Shown in pieces: positions 41,846-49,788 of a stretch of DNA of 64,000 bases. The position numbers and the translations under genes are program-made. Within the stretch, counting starts at the first letter, position 1, and every line of letters starts with the position of its first letter. The notes below the pieces were generated by a model. The model was not told the origin of the DNA. It saw only the letters and a program-made list of their open reading frames with translations, and did not search any database. The DNA comes from Oceanobacter sp045430275 (GTDB taxonomy: Bacteria; Pseudomonadota; Gammaproteobacteria; Pseudomonadales; Oceanobacteraceae). The stretch covers positions 62,001 through 126,000 of the forward strand of contig JAILXU010000008.1 in the NCBI GenBank assembly GCA_045430275.1, read 5' to 3'.

Positions 41846-42612
41846 CCACAACACCTCACCCCGCCGGCTGGCAGCCTCTGGGAGACACTTCCGCCCATTC
41901 AGACATATCGGCCAGCGATACTTCCGTCAAAGATACCATCTGGTACTGGCTGCCGGGTTGGGGCTTTGACACCAAAATCTTTGCACCGCTGTACGAGAAA
42001 ATCCCTGGACAACACTTTGGCCTGAACTATGCCCACTTGCTATCCGAGTTGACTGAGCCATCGTTCCAGGCCGCTGCTGAGTATCTGGCTAACAACAGCC
42101 ACGCCACTGCACATTGGGTTGGCTGGTCACTCGGAGGCGCACTGGCTGCCTCGGCCTGCCAAACAAGCCAGCCAGCCCGATTAACCACACTCGCCACCGG
42201 CGCACAATTTTGCCGCCAGAGCGATCAGGGGCACGGCATGCCCGCAGAAACACTCGCAGCCTTTATTCAGGGGTTTGAACGCCAGCCAGCCAAAACACTG
42301 AAGCGCTTCACAGCCTTGTGCAGCCAAGGCAGCCTGTCACCCAGAGCATTGAGCCGTACGCTCACCGCCAACCAGAATCACCCGAACACGGACGTCGAAA
42401 CTGCGCAACTACTCACCACTCTGAATTGGCTAACAGACTTCGACATCACCATGAATCCACACACAGGGCTGGCCCTGTACGGTGATCAGGACGCTCTTGC
42501 CCCCGGAGGTCTGCAGCCACGGCACACCTTACCGGGGAGTCACGCTTTCTGGCTGGAAGATGATAACCAGAGCCAGGTTCTGGCCCATTTACAACGGAAT
42601 GAACCCGCATGA
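41842..42612 (+). CDS. bioH: Pimeloyl-ACP methyl ester carboxylesterase
   Basis: A 256-residue alpha/beta hydrolase with the elbow VGWSLGGALAAS, the Asp region ALYGDQDALAP and the terminal His in LPGSHAFWLED. It frees pimeloyl-ACP from its methyl ester to end BioC-started chain growth. The start overlaps the bioF stop (ATGA), which places it in the biotin operon, so BioH is the likely gene and not another esterase. Confidence 0.9.
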   Translation: MTTTPHPAGWQPLGDTSAHSDISASDTSVKDTIWYWLPGWGFDTKIFAPLYEKIPGQHFGLNYAHLLSELTEPSFQAAAEYLANNSHATAHWVGWSLGGALAASACQTSQPARLTTLATGAQFCRQSDQGHGMPAETLAAFIQGFERQPAKTLKRFTALCSQGSLSPRALSRTLTANQNHPNTDVETAQLLTTLNWLTDFDITMNPHTGLALYGDQDALAPGGLQPRHTLPGSHAFWLEDDNQSQVLAHLQRNEPA

Positions 42613-43460
42613 ACCACTTTGTCGATATATCCACCCACACCACACCACAGCGCAACAAGCGTCAGGTCAGCCATCAGTTCTCCCGTGCGGCAGCGACTTA
42701 CGATCAGGCGGCCCACATACAGGCGCAGGCCCTTGAGGGTCTGTTGAGTCATCTGCAGCAACACCAACCGGAAGGCACTCTTCAAGGGCAGTGGCTGGAT
42801 ATCGGCTGCGGCACCGGCAAGGCGCTCAAGCCGTTACTGGATCTGGGTGCCCAGCACATTACAGGCGTGGATCTTGCGGAAGGCATGCTGCAACAAGCTC
42901 GACAACGTACGCTCTCTAACACCCAGCTCATACTGGCTGACGCCGATGCCCTGCCCTTGCCAAACAACAGTATGGACGGTCTGATTTCCAGCCTCATGCT
43001 GCAATGGAGCGAAAATCTGACCGCTACTTTCAAGGAATGGGCCAGAGTTCTGAAGCCCGGCGGCACCGCAGCCATCGCTACCCTGCTGCCCGGCACACAC
43101 AAGGAGCTTCAGCACGCCTGGTCACAGCTTGACGACTTTGTACACGTCAACCCATTCGACAGCGCCGACCAGCTTTGTTACAGCGCCCGTTCTGCCGGGT
43201 TGCACATCTCGATACTGGAGCAACAATCACTGGTGGAAAAACACCCGGATCTGCGTACTTTATTGCGTCAGCTAAAAGCCATTGGTGCCACGAATGTCAA
43301 TACTGGGCGCAAACCCGGCCTGACCACTCGAAAAACATTCCATGTACTGGAACAAAACTACCCCAGGGATGATCAACAGCAGCTACCCCTGACATATCAG
43401 ACGGCCTGGCTCATTATGACCAAGCCCGTCCACTTCACTTCGGAACCACCGAGTTTATGA
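42609..43460 (+). CDS. bioC: Malonyl-ACP O-methyltransferase
   Basis: A 283-residue SAM methyltransferase: motif I WLDIGCGTGKALKPLL, GVDLAEGML, and DADALPLPNNSMDGLISSLMLQW. It methylates malonyl-ACP to start pimelate synthesis by the fatty acid machinery. The start overlaps the bioH stop by 4 bases. Confidence 0.93.
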   Translation: MNHFVDISTHTTPQRNKRQVSHQFSRAAATYDQAAHIQAQALEGLLSHLQQHQPEGTLQGQWLDIGCGTGKALKPLLDLGAQHITGVDLAEGMLQQARQRTLSNTQLILADADALPLPNNSMDGLISSLMLQWSENLTATFKEWARVLKPGGTAAIATLLPGTHKELQHAWSQLDDFVHVNPFDSADQLCYSARSAGLHISILEQQSLVEKHPDLRTLLRQLKAIGATNVNTGRKPGLTTRKTFHVLEQNYPRDDQQQLPLTYQTAWLIMTKPVHFTSEPPSL

Positions 43461-44212
43461 TCTACCGTTATTTCGTCACCGGCACCGATACCAACGTTGG
43501 TAAAACCGTGATCAGTGCCGCCCTGCTGCATAAGGCCGGACAGCAAGGTTATGCCAGCTTTGGCTTGAAGCCTGTTGCCGCCGGGTGCATCAGCACACCG
43601 GCCACCAATTCCGACGCCCTGCTACTGCAGCGCCATAGCGGCACTCAACTCTCCTACAGCCTGCACAATCCGGTCGCACTCAATGCCGCCATCGCTCCAC
43701 ACATCGCAGCCCAACAAGAAGGACAAACCCAAAGCCTGGCGCTGAACAACCTCAGCACCCGCTGTGAACACAGTCTGATGCAGGCCATTGAAGCCAATCA
43801 GGAGCCACAACGGGATCACTGGCAACTGATCGAAGGAGCTGGTGGCTGGCTGGTGCCTCTGGACAATCAGAATACTCTGGCCGATCTGGCCATCCAGCTC
43901 AGTGCTCCGGTGATTCTCGTGGTCGGGATTCGTCTTGGCTGCATCAGTCATGCTCTGCTGACCGCCCAGGCAGTCCATGCCAGCGGTCTGAAAATCGCGG
44001 GCTGGATTGCCAACAGCCTGGAACCAGACATGCCTTCAGAAACCGACAACCTGACCTACCTGACCCAGGCCATGCAAAACGCACGCATCCCGATGCTGGG
44101 ACACATTCCCTACCAAGCATCACTGGCACTGCCAGAAAGCGACCACGAACATCATTTGCCCGACGCCGAGACGATTCAAACGGTCGCCGATTTATTGCGC
44201 TTGCCTACCTGA
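43457..44212 (+). CDS. bioD: Dethiobiotin synthetase
   Basis: A 251-residue P-loop ATPase. Motifs: the Walker A TGTDTNVGKTVISAALL, KPVAAGC, EGAGGWLVPL and NSLEPDMP. It closes the ureido ring from diaminopelargonate, CO2 and ATP. Last gene of the bio operon; the start overlaps bioC by 4 bases. Confidence 0.95.
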   Translation: MIYRYFVTGTDTNVGKTVISAALLHKAGQQGYASFGLKPVAAGCISTPATNSDALLLQRHSGTQLSYSLHNPVALNAAIAPHIAAQQEGQTQSLALNNLSTRCEHSLMQAIEANQEPQRDHWQLIEGAGGWLVPLDNQNTLADLAIQLSAPVILVVGIRLGCISHALLTAQAVHASGLKIAGWIANSLEPDMPSETDNLTYLTQAMQNARIPMLGHIPYQASLALPESDHEHHLPDAETIQTVADLLRLPT

Positions 44213-44559
44213 CATTCAAATCCATCACGGAAGAAATGCCTCTGATGTTTTACAAACAACGCCAGAGGTACTCTTTGACAACGAACACAACCTACCCGAA
44301 AACAGCCAAAAAACACCGCTCGTCCGATACCGACACAAGCCATATATCGACCGTTAGAAGGTTTCCTTGATGGAATAAATGTCACATAAAAAACAATCAC
44401 TTATGAAATGTTTGAAAAACAGCCAACTATTGTATTTTTCATGAAATATCCGTGATGCAGTTGACTTTTTTCTGGTGAAGCACTTCACATTTTGGTTATA
44501 GTTCAAGGGCGTGTAGCAAACGTAAATTGTCTCTTCTGATTGTTGTACCGGAGAAACTC
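44213..44559. other. 347-base gap between bioD and the next gene
   Basis: No gene recognised. A loose hairpin (CCTCTG/CAGAGG, 44239-44268) follows bioD without T-tract. Near the right end lies TTGACT (44461-44466), then the palindrome GTGAAGCACTTCAC (44475-44488) and TATAGT (44497-44502), 58 bases before the next start. The palindrome overlies where a -35 for that -10 would be, so it may be an operator. A 21-codon frame from 44379 is too weak to call. Confidence 0.4.
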
Positions 44560-45195
44560 ATGAGCCAGCCGCCGACCGAAACCACCCACAAGGTGATCGA
44601 TCTGCTGAATCAGGCACTCAAGAAAGAGCAGGACATCAAGATTCTGTTTTATTCGGATGAGTACCTGTGCTCCAGTGATCGGTACCTGGCCATACTGGGC
44701 AAAGCCAAGTGCTATTTGTCCCAGAACATCAACATCAGCCACATCCTGAGCAGCACTGACAAACAAATCAAAGTCATCCCACTGAACGATAGCGCCCCGA
44801 TTCGCAAACGCGCGCGCAAAATTGGACGCCCGATAGATGAACTGCTGTGGCAACTGGCCTTCAAGCTCTCTTCCGGTCGCCTGATCAATGGCTGCCGTGC
44901 TGAAGACATCGTGCATCTGGCCCAATGGCCAAACTTCACCCGCGTTGCCCGAACCCCGAACGCTCTCAAAATTGCCGCCCTGCTTGCAGCTCGGCCGATT
45001 CATCTGGACATTGCTGCCCGCTTATTGACGGTTCCTGTTGAAGAGGTCTACCAGTTCTACAGCGCGGCGCATATGGCGGGATATACCACTCAGCTATCCA
45101 AGCAAAATGGCATTGCCAAAACCGAGATGCAACGCCCGGCAGACAACGAAACCGGCGTGATGAAACGCCTGATGGATAAGCTGACCAACTCCTGA
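44560..45195 (+). CDS. Hypothetical protein with a possible C-terminal helix-turn-helix
   Basis: A 211-residue cytoplasmic protein I do not recognise. The first 90 residues (VIDLLNQALKKEQDIKILFYSDEYL, CSSDRYLAILGKAKCYL) look alpha/beta. The C-terminal half has IDELLWQLAFKLSSGRLING and LAARPIHLDIAARLLTVPVEEVYQFYSAAHMAGY, a pattern that may be a winged helix. GGAGA upstream of 44560 fixes the start; an in-frame codon at 44527 lies earlier. It is monocistronic, with its own promoter region and a strong terminator. Confidence 0.7.
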   Translation: MSQPPTETTHKVIDLLNQALKKEQDIKILFYSDEYLCSSDRYLAILGKAKCYLSQNINISHILSSTDKQIKVIPLNDSAPIRKRARKIGRPIDELLWQLAFKLSSGRLINGCRAEDIVHLAQWPNFTRVARTPNALKIAALLAARPIHLDIAARLLTVPVEEVYQFYSAAHMAGYTTQLSKQNGIAKTEMQRPADNETGVMKRLMDKLTNS

Positions 45196-45228
45196 CGCAT
45201 TTTAAAAAGACAAAACACCAGAGACACA

Positions 45229-45255
45229 AACGGGAGCCGAAGCTCCCGTTTTTCG
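45229..45255 (+). terminator. Rho-independent terminator after the 44560 gene
   Basis: The perfect stem AACGGGAGC/GCTCCCGTT with loop CGAA is followed by TTTTCG. On the minus strand only TTTG follows. Confidence 0.85.
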
Positions 45256-45271
45256 TGTTAGCGGATAGAAC

Positions 45272-45300
45272 CTGGCACCCACACAGTGCATGGGTGCCAG
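45272..45300 (-). terminator. Hairpin directly after guaA
   Basis: A perfect 10-base stem (CTGGCACCCA/TGGGTGCCAG, loop of nine) begins 4 bases after the guaA stop on the minus strand. No T-tract follows, so it may protect the 3' end or act with the next hairpin. Confidence 0.4.
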
Positions 45301-45304
45301 TCAG

Positions 45305-46885
45305 TTATTCCCACTCAATCGTCGCGGGTGGCTTGGACGATACGTCGTAAGCCACGCGAGATACGTGTTCAATTTCGTTGATGATGCGATTGGAGACCTT
45401 CTCCAGCAGCTCATACGGCAGGTGCGCCCAGCGAGCGGTCATAAAGTCGATGGTTTCAACGGCACGCAGGGAAACCACCCATTCGTAGCGGCGCTGATCG
45501 CCGACCACACCAACAGACTTTTGCGGAATAAACACAGCAAAGGCCTGAGAGGTTTTGTGGTACCAACCGGAGTTGTGCAGCTCTTCAATGAAGATGGCAT
45601 CGGCTTCGCGCAGGATGTCGGCGTACTCTTTCTTGACTTCACCCAGGATGCGAACACCCAGACCCGGCCCCGGAAATGGATGACGGTAAACCATGTCGTA
45701 TGGCAGACCCAGCTCCAGACCGATCTTGCGAACTTCGTCTTTGAACAGTTCACGCAGTGGCTCCACCAGATCCATTTTCATGTCATCTGGCAGACCACCG
45801 ACGTTGTGGTGGGATTTGATCACGTGTGCTTTGCCGGTTTTGGCAGCGGCAGACTCGATCACATCCGGGTAGATAGTACCCTGAGCCAGGAAAGGAACAT
45901 TTTTCAGTTTGCTGGCTTCTTCGTCAAAGACCTCAATAAAGGTATTGCCGATCACTTTGCGCTTGGCTTCTGGATCTGAAACGCCTTCCAGCTTACCCAG
46001 GAACAGGTCAGCGGAGTCTGAACGGATCACTTTGACGCCCATGTTTTTGGCGAACATGTCCATGACCATGTCGCCTTCATTCTTGCGCAGCAGGCCGTTG
46101 TCCACGAACACACAGGTCAGTTGCTCGCCAATGGCTTTGTGCAACAGGGCAGCCACGACAGAAGAATCGACACCACCAGACAAGCCCAGCAAAACTTTGT
46201 TGCTGCCGACCTGAGCGCGGACTTTTTCAATCTGGTCTTCAATGATTTTGGCCGGTGTCCACAGCGCTTCACAGCCGCAGATTCCCATCACGAAGTGCTC
46301 CAGAATGCGCTGGCCTTGCAGCGTGTGGGTCACTTCCGGGTGGAACTGCACACCAAAGAAATTTTTCTCGGCGTGGTACATACCCGCGATAGGGCAAGAA
46401 TCGGTTGAGAGCATCAGCTCGAAGCCATCGGGCATGGCAACCACTTTGTCACCGTGGCTCATCCAGACATCCAGCAAGCTCTTGCCGGTCTCGGCATCAA
46501 CATGATCCTTGATGTCACGAATCAGGGTGGTTTCAGCATCCACCTTGATTTGTGCATAACCGAACTCACGGACGTCCGAACCCTGCACCTTACCGCCCAA
46601 TTGTTCAGACATGGTTTGCATGCCGTAACAAATACCCAGCACTGGCAGACCCATTTCAAACACGCATTGAGGCGCGCGCGGAGAACCTGCTTCGGTCACC
46701 GATTCCGGGCCACCCGCCAGAATAATGCCGCTTGGGTTGTATTCCCGAATCTCTGCTTCGTCCATATCAAACGCACGAATTTCAGAAAAAACACCAATTT
46801 CGCGCACACGACGTGCGATCAGTTGAGTGTATTGGGAGCCAAAATCCAGAATCAGAATTTTCTGGGCATGAATGTCCTGGGTCAT
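45305..46885 (-). CDS. guaA: GMP synthase (glutamine-hydrolysing)
   Basis: A 526-residue two-domain enzyme: a class I glutamine amidotransferase (Cys in VLGICYGMQ, HPEVTHT) and a PP-loop ATP pyrophosphatase (LLGLSGGVDSSVVAALL) plus the dimer domain ending in PPATIEWE. It aminates XMP to GMP. It follows guaB on the same strand with an 85-base gap holding a hairpin. Confidence 0.97.
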   Translation of the reverse strand: MTQDIHAQKILILDFGSQYTQLIARRVREIGVFSEIRAFDMDEAEIREYNPSGIILAGGPESVTEAGSPRAPQCVFEMGLPVLGICYGMQTMSEQLGGKVQGSDVREFGYAQIKVDAETTLIRDIKDHVDAETGKSLLDVWMSHGDKVVAMPDGFELMLSTDSCPIAGMYHAEKNFFGVQFHPEVTHTLQGQRILEHFVMGICGCEALWTPAKIIEDQIEKVRAQVGSNKVLLGLSGGVDSSVVAALLHKAIGEQLTCVFVDNGLLRKNEGDMVMDMFAKNMGVKVIRSDSADLFLGKLEGVSDPEAKRKVIGNTFIEVFDEEASKLKNVPFLAQGTIYPDVIESAAAKTGKAHVIKSHHNVGGLPDDMKMDLVEPLRELFKDEVRKIGLELGLPYDMVYRHPFPGPGLGVRILGEVKKEYADILREADAIFIEELHNSGWYHKTSQAFAVFIPQKSVGVVGDQRRYEWVVSLRAVETIDFMTARWAHLPYELLEKVSNRIINEIEHVSRVAYDVSSKPPATIEWE

Positions 46886-46911
46886 AAATTGCTTACCTGT
46901 AAATCAAAAAC

Positions 46912-46931
46912 GCCGGGCAACCAGGCCCGGC
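46912..46931 (-). terminator. Hairpin between guaB and guaA with T-tract
   Basis: On the minus strand the stem GCCGGG/CCCGGC with an 8-base loop is followed by GTTTTTGATTT. It looks like an intrinsic terminator or attenuator that lets only part of the guaB transcripts reach guaA. Confidence 0.55.
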
Positions 46932-46970
46932 ATAAGAAACATCAACAAAAGATAGAAACGGTCGAATGAC

Positions 46971-48455
46971 TTAGCCCAAACGGTAGTTCGGCGCTTCCTT
47001 GGTAATTTGAACATCGTGGACGTGAGATTCTTTCATCCCTGCCGCACTGATCTTGACAAATTCAGGCTTGGTACGCATCTCTTCGATGGTGGCACAACCG
47101 GTGTAACCCATGGAAGCACGCACACCGCCCATCAGCTGATGAGCAACCTGACCCAGCGGGCCTTTACAGGCGATTCGGCCTTCAATACCTTCAGGCACCA
47201 ACTTGTCAACGCCGCCTTTTTTGTCCTGAAAATAGCGATCCGACGAACCATGAGCCTGACCCATGGCACCCAACGAACCCATACCACGATACGACTTGTA
47301 CGCACGACCCTGGAACAATTCCACTTCGCCCGGCGCTTCGTCAGTACCCGCCAGCATGGAACCCACCATAATCACGGAAGCACCCGCCACCAGCGCCTTG
47401 GCAATATCGCCAGAGTAACGCACGCCGCCATCAGCCACGACCGGAATGCCGTATTTGTCCATCGCCGCTGCCACATTGGCAACCGCACTGATTTGAGGAA
47501 CGCCCACACCGGCAACAATACGCGTGGTACAGATGGAGCCAGGGCCAATGCCGACTTTAACGCCATCCGCACCCGCTTCCGCCAGCGCAATGGCCGCTTC
47601 GGCGGTGGCGATATTGCCGCCAATCACCTGTACTTCCGGGAAGGTTTCTTTCACCCAGCGTACGCGGTCAATAACCCCGGTGCCATTCGAGTTGCTGGTA
47701 TGACCGTGGGCGGTGTCCACCACAATCACGTCCACACCGGCTTTCACCAGTGCTTCAACACGCTCTTCGGTGCCGTAGCCTGTACCTACCGCAGCGCCAA
47801 CACGCAGGCGGCCCTGATCGTCTTTGGCCGCATTCGGGTAATTACGCGCCTTGTCGATGTCTTTCACCGTCATCAGACCGGCCAGCTTGCCGTCAGTGCT
47901 CAGCACCAGAACTTTCTCGATGCGGTGCTTGTGCAACAGCCCCTGAACCACGCTTGGCTCTGTGCCTTCCTGAACGGTCACCAGCTTGTCTTTTGGCGTC
48001 ATGACCGATGCAACGGTTGCATCCAGATTTTTTTCAAAGCGCACATCACGACTGGTCACAATGCCCACCAGCTCTTCAGCATCCACAACCGGCATACCTG
48101 AGATATTGCGCTGTTCAGAAATGGCCAGCACTTCACGAATGGTCGTGGTGCTGGTCACAGTAATTGGATCTTTAACCACACCGCTTTCGAACTTCTTGAC
48201 CGTGCGTACTTCAGCCGCCTGCTCTTCTGTGGTCAGGTTCTTGTGAATAATGCCAAGACCACCTTCCTGAGCAATGGCAATAGCCAGACGCGCTTCTGTG
48301 ACGGTATCCATCGCAGCAGAAATCAGAGGCATATTCAGCTCAATACCACGTGTCAAACGAGTCTTCAACGACACCTCATTTGGCAAGACTTCAGAATAAC
48401 CGGGTACCAGGAGTACATCGTCAAAGGTGAGTGCTTCTTGAGCAATTCGCAACAT
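46971..48455 (-). CDS. guaB: Inosine-5'-monophosphate dehydrogenase
   Basis: A 494-residue enzyme with a TIM barrel (LTFDDVLLVPGYS at the start, GIGPGSICTTRIVAGVG with the catalytic Cys, YRGMGSLGAM) and an inserted tandem CBS pair (about 95-205: ITVTSTTTIREVLAI, VTVQEGTEPSVVQGLL). It oxidises IMP to XMP, the first step to GMP. I start at 48455, the ATG giving the canonical N terminus MLRIAQEALTF; longer in-frame ORF before it lacks family similarity. Confidence 0.96.
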   Translation of the reverse strand: MLRIAQEALTFDDVLLVPGYSEVLPNEVSLKTRLTRGIELNMPLISAAMDTVTEARLAIAIAQEGGLGIIHKNLTTEEQAAEVRTVKKFESGVVKDPITVTSTTTIREVLAISEQRNISGMPVVDAEELVGIVTSRDVRFEKNLDATVASVMTPKDKLVTVQEGTEPSVVQGLLHKHRIEKVLVLSTDGKLAGLMTVKDIDKARNYPNAAKDDQGRLRVGAAVGTGYGTEERVEALVKAGVDVIVVDTAHGHTSNSNGTGVIDRVRWVKETFPEVQVIGGNIATAEAAIALAEAGADGVKVGIGPGSICTTRIVAGVGVPQISAVANVAAAMDKYGIPVVADGGVRYSGDIAKALVAGASVIMVGSMLAGTDEAPGEVELFQGRAYKSYRGMGSLGAMGQAHGSSDRYFQDKKGGVDKLVPEGIEGRIACKGPLGQVAHQLMGGVRASMGYTGCATIEEMRTKPEFVKISAAGMKESHVHDVQITKEAPNYRLG

Positions 48456-48621
48456 ACAGAGCCTTCCAGAATGGGATTGGGTGAATAACCGAAGCGTCGA
48501 ACGACAGGCGTGAGAGGACACGAATCTAATGCCCTGCTCCGCAAGTCTGACAGGTGTCGACACGACCCCCGGATAAATTAAGGCGCGGCATTGTAGCCAA
48601 ATCTGGCGCATTGGTAAATGC

Positions 48622-49533
48622 TCAACAGCCTGACTGATGAATAAATGTCGCCACCGATTCTCGTGCCTGCGGTTGCCCCATGGCACTGATATGCCGCCCT
48701 TTCAGGGAAATCCAGCAACGCTCCGAGCCTAAAGCATCGTACACTCGCCGCCCGGACTCCTGAGGGATAATGCGATCATCCTGACTGTGTAAAATCAGTA
48801 CCGGCACCCGGATGCGACCGGCGGCGTTTTCAGGGTCCCAGGACGATGGCAACAACCAGGTAAAAGGCCACACCAACCAGCCAATCACCGAACGCGACAT
48901 GTGCGTTCTGGCAATGTCTCCGAAACCATCAAAAGGCGCTTCCGCTACCACGGCTGTAATCTCCGACGACAGCCCGGCATCACTGCCCGCATAGCTGATG
49001 GCCAGCGCCGCGCCGATGCTCTGGCCAAACACCACCACCGGTCTGCCCGGCATTTCCTGCTCTAACCAGTCCATGGCAGCCTGAATGTCGTACAGAACAC
49101 CTGGCAATTTCGGATACCCCTGAGAATGTCCGAAGCCGCGATAGTCCAGTGCCAAGACAGGAATGCCCTTCCGGGGCAGCCAGGCCACGCTCATCATATG
49201 CGTGCTGACGTTTTCGGCATTACCATGCAGAAACAGCACCACGGGGCTTTCAGCTTTCGGCAGTAGCACCACACCGTTCGTCTCTTGCGCTTCCTGCCTG
49301 GATGACTCGGGCTGCTCCGGCAGCCACCAGGCATGCAGCATGACGCCATCGTGGGGTGTCAATTGCACGTCGTCATACACCAACCCCAGATCCGCTGGCG
49401 TTCTTACCCATTGCTGCTGGGGGTGAAAATACAGGCCGGTTAATGACGAACAGCCACCCAGACCCCACACACTCAACAGCATCACACCCAGCACACCCCA
49501 GAAACCGCGTTGACCCCACGACTGCTTACCCAT
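48622..49533 (-). CDS. Lipoprotein alpha/beta hydrolase (ABHD13/BEM46-like)
   Basis: A 303-residue exported hydrolase. The signal ends in a lipobox (VWGLGGC, lipid-bearing Cys near 28), then the hydrolase core: FLHGNAENVSTHM, LDYRGFGHSQGYP, the elbow VVFGQSIGAALAI and the terminal LHSQDDRIIPQ and GRHISAM with Asp and His. It may be anchored to the inner or outer membrane. The substrate is unknown. It starts between guaB's promoter and the NosR-like gene. Confidence 0.87.
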   Translation of the reverse strand: MGKQSWGQRGFWGVLGVMLLSVWGLGGCSSLTGLYFHPQQQWVRTPADLGLVYDDVQLTPHDGVMLHAWWLPEQPESSRQEAQETNGVVLLPKAESPVVLFLHGNAENVSTHMMSVAWLPRKGIPVLALDYRGFGHSQGYPKLPGVLYDIQAAMDWLEQEMPGRPVVVFGQSIGAALAISYAGSDAGLSSEITAVVAEAPFDGFGDIARTHMSRSVIGWLVWPFTWLLPSSWDPENAAGRIRVPVLILHSQDDRIIPQESGRRVYDALGSERCWISLKGRHISAMGQPQARESVATFIHQSGC

Positions 49534-49578
49534 TCACAACTCCCTGATTGTTAATCGTCGTCGATAACTTTAGCTGTT

Positions 49579-49590
49579 GTCGTTAACGAC
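49579..49590. promoter_or_regulatory. 12-base palindrome upstream of the NosR-like gene
   Basis: GTCGTTAACGAC is a perfect palindrome about 200 bases before the NosR-like gene and 45 bases before the lipoprotein hydrolase start on the other strand. It could be an operator of either gene; no regulator can be assigned. Confidence 0.35.
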
Positions 49591-49788
49591 TGTTGCGCTC
49601 TGATCGGGGCAATGCCGTCACGATGCCACCACTTTGGTAGCACATTTCTTGCCCTCAAGAACCATTGTCGCCACCAGCACAGCCTCTAGCATGAAGGCAT
49701 AACGATAAAAACGTAAACAGTGCTCGTCTGGTTGTCAGCCTTCTCACGTTGATGCCGGTATTTCGAGGCTGTGCCGGAGACCGTGCTC

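Noticed and set aside
44176..44400. A 74-codon minus-strand frame between bioD and the next gene
   Set aside because: It overlaps the bioD end, has no ribosome site and no family signal.
47007..48101. A 364-codon plus-strand frame opposite guaB
   Set aside because: guaB on the other strand has all IMP dehydrogenase motifs; this is its mirror frame.
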